DNA of 39,960 nt. Source: Apostichopus parvimensis. Taxonomy: Eukaryota > Echinodermata > Holothuroidea > Aspidochirotida > Stichopodidae. A program made the position numbers and the translations under genes. The stretch lies in contig KN885522.1 in NCBI GenBank assembly GCA_000934455.1, positions 84,751 through 124,710 of the forward strand. The letters are read 5' to 3'. Every line of letters begins with the position of its first letter. Position 1 is the stretch's first letter. The notes under the pieces were generated by a model that made no database searches, was not told the origin of the DNA, and worked only from the letters and a program-made list of their open reading frames with translations. This document shows positions 31,724 through 39,960 of this stretch, in pieces.

Positions 31724-34700
31724 CTATGTAAGACGAAAAGAAAAAACAAGAAGTATGAATGTTTATGAAACGTAAACCTTTCTGTATTCTATTAAAGCTC
31801 TGTCAATAACAGAAATGCAGCACTGGTGTTCCAGTATTAATTCATCAAATTAGATTAAACTTGACATTCTCTGTTGACAGACCAATAATACTGATGCATG
31901 TAAACAATCAGGACAATCCCTGGAATAGCTGACATATCTAAATAGAAGAGAAATTGCAACAAATAGATAGCTATTACACAAACAAACGTTGTAGAGACAA
32001 AATGACAAACAGTGTGATCTCCGTTTTGAGATGCTTAATGAAGTTAACAGATTCCAACGTTTGGCATATACTGGAACTTAGAAAGTGTTCCATCAGAACC
32101 AAGAATGCTACTGGTTCTTAGGCTAGGATAGATCGGGGTGCATACTGTATATGAGACGGGTAAGAGAGGAGGCAAGTAAACAAAGGAAATTAGAACAATG
32201 GTTATGATTGGTAATGATAATGGTTTGTTTAAATTCCATTCATGAACCAGACCAAAGGGAAGCAGATCCAGTGCATGTACCTTAAAGTCTTGGAACCCAA
32301 AATACTGTGTAAAATGGTGCAGTGGTCCTACCAGCCCTGGATCGAAGCATTTATGTCGAACCGCATCTACAGAAGATACTACTAGCAAGAACCATCTCAA
32401 TAAAAGCAAGGCGGCACTGATGCATCCAGGAGTTGGTTGAGCTATATATGGTTGTAGCGTATACACAGTACATGATTCCCTCAGAAGCAGATACAATCAA
32501 ATTGACACAACTTTGTTGGTTTGTTGAATTAATGCCAGAATTATAGATTTAAAATTATGTCTTAAGAATGTCAATTGTTTTTGAAAATGATCTTGTAACT
32601 TTACATGTTAAACGGCAGCCATGAATGAGGGTATAATTATTCTGGCTTGTATACTGAACTGGATTTTTACAGAGAAGCTTTCATATTCCTTATGCATATA
32701 TATAGCTCAAAGTATTAAACATGATTGATACTGGTGACAAACGAGATGTGGTTTTCAAACAATAAGGGAAAAAAAACAGTTACTTATTTTCACATCTTTT
32801 AATCAGCAAAATGCCACAATTTAACAGCAATATCACAGATCGTGACAATTAATAGCATTTAATCCTTTGATTGATTGGTTCATGTAAGCTGAAAGTTCTG
32901 CATGTTTAGTTTCTCATTTTTCTCCTCAACCAATCAACCATGGCATATTAATGATGTGCCTAACCGTCACAAGTTTAAAATAGAACAAAATTATAAACCA
33001 GAGAACTGTCATAAAGGATAGGAAATATCAACAATTTGATAGCTCTAATTAAATCTGGTGCACATAATGAATGTCTGATATATAGCGCAGTAATAACAAC
33101 GACACCTGTTGTTATCGCAGTTGTTGTAGATTTACTGAGGTAAGGGTAGTACTGTGCGCACATCACTATTGAATTTATGTTGCAGGATTGCTCAGTGAGT
33201 TGCATTCTGGGTAAATTGAGGGTTGTCATGCGTACAATTAGAGCAGCACCACTTGGCTATGATCGACATTTCCTGATGTCACATGACCGTATTCCAGATC
33301 TTACCAGGCTCTTATATTGAGTAAGTATTGTCTATTTCTTCTATACAAATAATAAATAATTCTTTATACCTCCTCAAAACAGATGCAAGCAGCTAGTGTT
33401 TGTTGTTAAAGCTGTCAATTTAGCATATAGCAAACTGGACAGTTAAAGTAGAGTCATAAGGCACCTGGCAACACGACCTGTAATATTAGTAAATACCAAA
33501 CACCTATATGGAATGATGGAATTAGGACAAAGGATTTTGCGAATATTTGCCAAAATATTCAAGTCTTAATAATTAATAGTGGTACACAAACAAATTTTGA
33601 TCAACAGCCAAATGGTTGTAATTACCTAATCATCTGAAACAGATTAACGAATGCTACACAGCTTGATCATGATTTAATTATCTTACCATATAATGTACCA
33701 TACATTGTAAGTACTGGGTAAGGATAATAACAACTAGCTGTTCATTGTAAACTACTAATATAGATTTGTTCACAGGATACTCAATTTCCTAAAAGACAAA
33801 CACTTTATCACAATCTATATGATAATATTATAGCTGTTTGCAAGTAATGTCACAACAGATGCTTCGTCTCCAGACCATCAGTTTACTGTAGCTTGTTGTC
33901 ACATTATTATTATTATTATTATTTTAATAGCTTCTTTAATGTCAGATCTTGTACTCATTGACATAGTAATATGCTTAGAACCTAAGGTTATCTCAACGTT
34001 TTCAAAACAGATGTTTTACCTATAGGCCCACACTAATTTGCATACAAGACCCAAGGCTAAAACATTTATTGTCATCATGTCATGTAACATAATTCCTGGT
34101 AATTGAACCTTTCTCCATCAAAGTGAAAGCTTCTCTGTATTTAAACAGACAACATGAAGTGATTTTGAACAGGAGTGAAAACACATAGTTATCTAGCACA
34201 GGCAAACAGGATCTGCTTTAAGCAGCCAGCTTTCATTATTTCATTTTAACAAATGTATCACACATGATGTAAGATCTTTCCAAAAAGTGGGAGTGCCTTC
34301 CAAATAAATCACTGGTTATAAGATTCACCGTCATTCTAGGACATTTTAATGTAGAAAATTAAAAAAACACTCGTCAGTTTTGTGGTCTGTTAATAACATT
34401 TAAAGCCAATTATTACCCACAAATTCTAAAGAACATAACATCAATTTTGACAGAAACACAGTTTTCGATCTGACTGCAGATCTTAAATATCAAAGTTCAC
34501 AAAGCTATATGATGGTATTTAACTGTTAAGACCAACTTCTAATGGGCTTGCTTACTAATAACCAAGGTTTGCAAACTGGTTTCATCCACAAAGTTATTGA
34601 TCCCTTAGATGGGAATTTACCATATGATAAGGCAACCCAAAAGTTTCCCATTTCAATAAAACTCTAAATCTTGAATAGTGATCAGAACACATAGAGCTCG

Positions 34701-37179
34701 CATTGACATGTTTGTGCGGCCAGCAAGAGAGGTAGAGTCGCAAACACTACCGGCTGCTTTAACGAGCTTCTGCTAATTAAATCAAAAACTGTTTGCCGTC
34801 TACCCGTGCCAATTCCTCACCTTATGATCTCTTGTACACAACAACCACAGAGCGCTTAGGTTGCTTTTTAAACCAAATCAAGGTTTGTTTGTTTCGACAA
34901 AAGACCTCTCTACACAATCTCTGAAAATACTTGTTCTGAATCTAATAGAGTTCTCTATTCATGGCCAAGGACACTGCTGCATGCTTGGACAAACAAACGG
35001 AGATATTAACTGCCATCGCTTGAATAGACTGCATGTCCTCCTTGGCTATCTCAATTAGACGGAATGGAGGGAAAAGGAGCTGGAAATGTCATTCTGCATC
35101 AAGATTGGATCGTGACAGAATTTACAAGAGCTCCGGAAGCATTTCACATAAATATTGACACAGTCAGCAGGGTGGCTGTATCATCGTCAGCGTTAGATGA
35201 ATCGAAACAACGCGTGGCTGGATGTAATATCACCATCTCAAGCATATATGCACAAACACACAAGATGAAGTTTTATCTTGGGAAGAATCATATAATCATT
35301 TCTGAATATATCAGCTGACTTTGACTGCCCTTGTGATTCATATGCAAAGGCATAATTTTACACGCACAGCTGTCATCCATGACATAGAAGATAGCAATTG
35401 TTGAAAGGGAATTAATATACCAGGTATAGGCATGCTTCAGTATTCCTACTTTTATTCCTTTTTTTCCCTTCTTTCCTCAATTTGCTTGGTGCTAAATAAT
35501 CATATATTTAGTGGAACTGATATGAAATTTAAGTACCATCCAGCCACTCTGTGCATGCTAATTGGTTACATTGTGATAACAGACAAAATGGTGGAAAATC
35601 TATAATATTCATTGAAACACTGCTGTTTGTACAAGAAGACTGCATAGATGGCAAGCAGCATGGTAAATTATGTTATGACAAAGATGTTACATTGTTACTG
35701 TATGTTTCTTGTACATTCTGAAGGATTCTGGAACCACTGCAATAATATACAAGGCCACCAGATTGTATCACTGTGACAAGCTTCACTTAACACACAAGGA
35801 TGCTAATATACATGAACATTGAGAGAGATGGGACAGAACAGAAATTTGTTTTGCCTCTCTCTTTGGATTGGAAATTTGATTAGAAAGGGGTTGTATACAT
35901 GTAAAATGGCAAATAAGTTACCATAATTATACATATGTAAATGAATGAAAGAAAACTGACTGGGGAATTTCTATGATTATATGAAAGCGATGTTGTAGCT
36001 GTTTATATGCCTCCCAGATGGAACTACAAATTGTATCCTACACTATGTACATAACACTAGTAGTAATGTAACATTGAGGAATCACTCTATACATACTTGG
36101 TGTAATTCTTTAATTATGATTAAAACAGCAAGCAGGTGGCTGTAAACGATTCATTTACATGGCAATGCTCTACATCTTAATTACGATCAGTTTCAGTCAA
36201 AGAGACTTAAATGCAATGAAATGTTCAACATGAACACTGTCAAATACATATCCTAGTTACAGACTCAATAGGTAAAATTAACAGATAAGTAACCTCAAAA
36301 CTCTTAATGACTAGTAATATTAACTTCATGTAGCAAAGCCCTAATGAGAATCTCCAGCCAACACCCAACATCAACAGAGGGCGCTGTCATACCGGTCCTT
36401 TCTAGTTTCGTGAAACTTGACAAGCTGCAGTCTCTGAAATCACTGACAATTCCTCTGAGGAATCTCTGATGGAAACTTCTGGGCAAAGTACCTGCACATT
36501 CCTTAAAGCACGCACAGTGTGACATATTCAAACTAACCTAGGTTTTTACCAAGTCTCATAACTAGCACATTGTAGCAACGAATGTTGCCCACCGTTCAAT
36601 CTACGACTTTACACAAGTCTGATCATCAACCAATCAGAAAGCTTCTTTGAGATATTTCAATCATATGACATACATGTCCTCTAAACTGAGTCTAAGCTTT
36701 TAGCGGCAGTAAAATTGTATTCCCAGTCTCTGAAATGGAATATATACTAGACTTATACATGAGATTCTTCTGGTAATTCATTGAAGACGAGATCGCTTCA
36801 AACCTATTTTCAGGCCTAGGAAATTGATTGAGATGCATGTTACAGCACTGTACAAACTCTTCAACATTTGGAGATAAGCTGTACTCAGGATAGATCATGC
36901 ACATTAGGATCCAGAGCCTTATCTACAGCACTGTGATGACTGATATGAGAGCGCCCTCTACAAAAACCATGAAGATCCCCATTGTAAATGCACAGTAGTT
37001 TAGACCAATGTTCATCTACATGTGAAAGTATTTTAATACAAAGCTGAGCTATAATTATCACTGTTTTCTTTTGGGGCCTGTTGTGGGATATCCATTGTGA
37101 CATAAATACAGTATACAACATTCTAAGAATGTAGCCTACATGTACACGATAATACTGTTGCAAAGTTACAGCCAAACCC

Positions 37180-37322
37180 AGTGGTAGCCAAACTCCAATA
37201 CAATAATAATAATTATCAGTAGTTAGTTTACAGTGTTAATACAGTGTTACCTGTACATCATAATCCTATAGCCCAGTCATAGCCAAACTCCATTACAATA
37301 TTAATAATAATCAGGTAGTTAA
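37180..37322. repeat. imperfect tandem duplication, period 95 bp
   Basis: TAGCCAAACTCCA occurs at 37185 and 37280. Each is followed by TACAATA, an AATAAT run and ATCAG-GTAGTTA. Confidence 0.75.
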
Positions 37323-37659
37323 AGGCGATCTAGCGACCATGAATGTGGGAGAAGCCCAAAAGGATTTCTATCCTGTTGCCTCTAGTTCAACATTTTAACT
37401 CAATTTTGGAATCCTTTCAATTTAGGTGGGTAAACCGTAGATTGCTCTTGAGTGAAACCCCCACCCGCCACCCCCACACCTTACTATAACCTATCTGGCC
37501 GATTGCTAAGCCTCATTGCTTCAAATACCACTGCCTTTATCCACAAAAATTGATAACAAAAATGCAAAGTGTACTGCAATGAAGAGAGATGGAGATCTGA
37601 TTTATCTGAGTTGAAAGCAAGATACCAGTGAACAAGCACAGTATAGTATTCCTAAAGAA

Positions 37660-37706
37660 AAGGAGGAGGTGAGGGGAGGTGGGGGAGGGGAGGGGAGGGG
37701 AGGGGA
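37660..37706 (+). repeat. G-rich tract, quadruplex-prone
   Basis: The tract starts GGAGGAGGTGAGGGGAGG and then has five runs of four or more G separated by single A (GGGGAGGGGAGGGGAGGGG). It lies on the strand opposite to the cyclase. Confidence 0.85.
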
Positions 37707-37763
37707 ACACCCTGTCCCCTTAGATCATTTTGAGCAGGCCATGGACTTGACTCACTGACTCAC

Positions 37764-37947
37764 TTGACAATCTGTAACTAAAGACTTGCGTAGAATGATA
37801 TAAACGTCCGTTCATCTCATTCTCTCTCTCCAGCAGTAAGAAGACGTAATTCATGTTGGCACTCTTCCCAATTACGGTGGCCATCTCAGTCAAATTAATC
37901 ATTTCATGATACTTGATGTTGATGCATGAGTGGTTACCTCCCAACAT
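37764..37947 (-). CDS. exon-like minus-strand frame, function unknown
   Basis: The minus-strand frame reads MLGGNHSCINIKYHEMINLT, EMATVIGKSANMNYVFLLLE and RENEMNGRLYHSTQVFSYRL. It ends at a strong donor (TCAA|GTGAGT) in phase 1. The composition is protein-like. The 5' border is unclear because the sequence before it is a purine-rich GA microsatellite without a pyrimidine tract, so it could be a first exon starting at the ATG at 37947. It is not recognisable as a cyclase segment. Confidence 0.3.
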
Positions 37948-37950
37948 TTC

Positions 37951-37991
37951 TCCTCTCTCTCTCTCTCTCCACCTCTCTCTCTATCTCTCTC
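37951..37991. repeat. CT microsatellite
   Basis: An interrupted CT run (TCCTCTCTCTCTCTCTC, then ACCTCTCTCTCTATCTCTC). It lies immediately upstream of the exon-like frame on the minus strand. Confidence 0.9.
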
Positions 37992-38086
37992 ATTTGTCCT
38001 TTCATTCCACATCAAACAACAAGTACTCACAAATAAAATAAAAAGGGAAAGGAGAAGAAGGATGCACTTCCTGGACTGAAGCATAC

Positions 38087-38272
38087 CAGAACCAACAGAA
38101 CATCTCCGTAATTTGTCTGGCACGAGCAAACTCTCCAACCCTCCGCCTCCGTCTTGTCAGACATAACATGAGTGAGCTCCTCGTGGTGGTTAATGCGATG
38201 ATCAGCCCACTCTACCATGACAATGCAATCCATTGAAATTCTCACAACAGCCTTCACCCCTGATTCGTACAT
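38087..38272 (-). CDS. exon-like minus-strand frame, possible first coding exon
   Basis: An ATG at 38272 in fair context (GGCGACATGT) opens 62 codons: MYESGVKAVVRISMDCIVMV, EWADHRINHHEELTHVMSDK and TEAEGWRVCSCQTNYGDVLL. It ends in phase 0 at the donor CTG|GTATGC. The frame upstream is also open for nine codons, but no acceptor AG is present there, which favours a translation start. A second donor (ATTT|GTGAGTA) lies 52 bp further on. The composition is clearly protein-like, but I do not recognise the family and cannot link it to the cyclase. It may belong to the same minus-strand gene as the frame at 37764-37947; no acceptor with a pyrimidine tract was found there. Confidence 0.35.
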
Positions 38273-39960
38273 GTCGCCAATTAGGTCCGAGCATTTTTCG
38301 TTTTATTTTATCTTATCTTATTTTTTTTTAATGCTTTCAGAGCCAGTCTCTTGGCATGACAATCAACTTTAGATGAAGACTAACTTAATTTGCCATTTAG
38401 AATTACTGGGGTAAGAGAGAATTAAGTGACTGCTCACAACCGATCTGGACGGCAGAGAGCGAGAGAGCGAGTGTCACAAGTGGGTTGCCATCAAAGATTA
38501 CAGACAGAGAAGACCTCATTACCTGCTTCATGAAAGTCAAATCTACTTAAGCAGATGCTACACTCTAAGACTCGTAAATTGGAGGGCAAAGTTTTGCAAG
38601 CAAATCAAGTGCCAACTTTATTGAAAAGCCTTGAACAGAGGACTAGAGTTTAATGTTTCCTCGTACTGTTTAGTAGTGAAGAGAGTGACTTTATATCGCT
38701 AGTTACTTCCTGTCCCTGATTGCTTGATAACAGTTTTTAAGAGTATAGTACACCCTTGCAAGTTCAGATAATGGAACTTTGCAAGCAGAAAATGCCAGAA
38801 TACAAGCACCCTTTCACCAGCTTTATGTTTTGTTTTTTTTTTGGTTTCTTTTTTAAAAAAGGATTCACAAGAAGCCAGGTTCTGAAAAATGGGAGAAATA
38901 TTATAGTAGCATGGAAGCAGGAAAGTCTTCACTATGTACAGCAAAAGAAGAAACAAGGTGTGCTACAAATCTATAAATGGTAAACACTACATCAGCAACT
39001 GTTTAACAATTAATCATGGCTGATATCTCCTGTCTCTGTTACCCCTTTTCAACACCTTCCCTGCCCCCCTCCCAACCCCCCCCATTCTCTGTAATCACTG
39101 CACACTATCATTCTGTCCTCAAACCAATCCAAAAGTGTAACCAACTTCTGCCCCCCCCCCCCCCGAACTTCTGCAAAGATCAAACATCTCTTTAATTAGA
39201 AATACGTCAAGAAGCATACGAAGTCATCCAAACTATTCCCTGGTTCAGAAAGTTAGCCTCTTAAAGTTTACCTGTTGCTATGCAGCAGCTACAACCTCGC
39301 AGTCTGCTAATCGTTTGATTTACATCTCTGAACCTACAGAGTCCAAATTACAGTAATGGTGACAAAGTGATCTATCAAGGGATTTTTAAACCAGAAGTGG
39401 TAGAAAATGTTAAAAATAAATCATGGGCCAGCATGACGTGAGATTACATGAATGATGGCACAGGTCTCTTGTGAGAGTCGAAGTTGACACAGGCAGACTT
39501 TATTTTTCAGACAATTTTCAGCTCCTGACACCAATTGACACATCTCTGCACTTCCATGAAATTCAGATGTACGTTCAACTTTTGGAGATCGTCAAAAATG
39601 ATAAGAAGTTCCTAAATGCAGTGTTTGTACCATGTGATTTACTTTTCTTGTACTTTCTTTGTTTTGAATAAGTATGATCAGTATTTAATACATAGGCCAG
39701 CTATATCACCTGGTATATCAACTTTAATGTCACTCATTATGGGTACTAAGATTGGTACATCCTAAAGTACCAATTAAGGGTGAATGATACACAAACATAC
39801 AGAACATGATACATTTACAAAATGATCTCTCAAACCTTCATTCTATATATATGTCTTACTGACGATACGTTAAATGACTCTATATTATTCTATGTCTTAT
39901 TGATGATTACATTAAATTATTCTATATTATTCTCCATCTAATCGATAATTACACTAAATT
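38273..39960. other. no supported gene
   Basis: Mixed AT-rich DNA with GA-type words (about 38455-38472), a C-rich stretch at 39057-39085 and a 14-base C run (39151-39164). A minus-strand segment at about 39345-39276 has an acceptor-like CTCTGTAG and a donor-like AACAG|GTAAAC around 20 open codons, too little to call. The end (39840-39960) is a TA-rich stretch with repeated TCTATATTATTCT words. Confidence 0.4.

Larger units (their letters stand above)
31724..37763. other. probable large intron or upstream sequence, no gene established
   Basis: I looked on the minus strand for the C1a signature motifs of a class III cyclase and did not find them. The region holds an ATT microsatellite (33903-33923), a CpG-richer patch at 34680-35330 with open frames on the plus strand that I do not recognise, the words AGAGGGCGCT at 36376 and its inverse at 36948, and a 95-bp imperfect duplication at 37180-37322. 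Confidence 0.4.

Noticed and set aside
32044-32496. 150-codon minus-strand hydrophobic frame
   Set aside because: I checked it as a possible cyclase membrane segment. It has no match to adenylyl cyclase motifs and no splice signals in phase with the exon at 31723.
36377-36960. AGAGGGCGCT and its inverse as ends of a 580-bp element
   Set aside because: The shared words are about 10 bp, with no further inverted similarity between the flanks.
38527-38596. Minus-strand segment with a LECSIC RING-like start before a donor CAG|GTAATG
   Set aside because: Only 23 codons follow a stop, with no acceptor or start codon. Two cysteines are not enough to call a RING domain.
39276-39345. Minus-strand 20-codon segment between an acceptor-like and a donor-like site
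   Set aside because: The length is too short to separate from chance and the translation is not recognised.

Overview
The window is nuclear DNA of an AT-rich animal genome. It has spliced genes with GT-AG introns, many microsatellites, tRNA-derived SINE-like units, inverted-repeat (MITE or foldback) elements, and one assembly gap of 50 N. Nothing bacterial or viral was seen. The repeat style and the ADCY9-type cyclase suggest a marine invertebrate, possibly an echinoderm. That is inference and was not tested.

Layout from left to right. From 1 to 7.3 kb lie small, weakly characterised genes. The best is a two-exon minus-strand gene for a 93-residue protein (911-1332). Exon-like segments on both strands lie at 1.9-2.8 kb and a two-exon minus-strand gene candidate lies at 5.6-6.0 kb. 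These are followed by an 800-bp foldback element (6.28-7.09 kb) and a 245-bp MITE (7.28-7.53 kb). From 8.1 to 16.2 kb is a plus-strand transcription unit. Two small upstream exons (8147-8221, 9294-9425) are followed by a 5' UTR exon and a three-exon frame for a 695-residue, mostly disordered acidic protein of unknown function (11986-16199). From 16.2 to 23.8 kb I see no gene. This intergenic stretch holds a cluster of four tRNA-like units at 17.0-17.7 kb and a dispersed repeat at 22.3 kb.

From 24.4 to 31.7 kb, on the minus strand, is the 3' half of an adenylyl cyclase type 9 homologue. One exon (31440-31723) begins at the last residues of the C1a domain and covers C1b. A large terminal exon (26447-28213) carries the second six-helix membrane domain and the whole C2a catalytic domain. 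The exons encoding the first membrane domain and C1a were not found and probably lie beyond 39960. The end of this exon appears twice, 2046 bp apart, around the N run. This looks like two overlapping contigs that were scaffolded instead of merged, so copy 1 (24401-25837) should not be counted as a second gene.

From 31.7 kb to the end the sequence reads mostly as intron or upstream sequence of the cyclase, with microsatellites, a G-quadruplex-prone tract and two exon-like minus-strand frames at 37.8-38.3 kb. The most useful biological reading is that this cyclase has Ile and Ser at the two positions where mammalian ADCY9 has Tyr and Ala, and that it stops soon after C2a. It may therefore be forskolin-responsive and lack the C2b tail of the mammalian protein.
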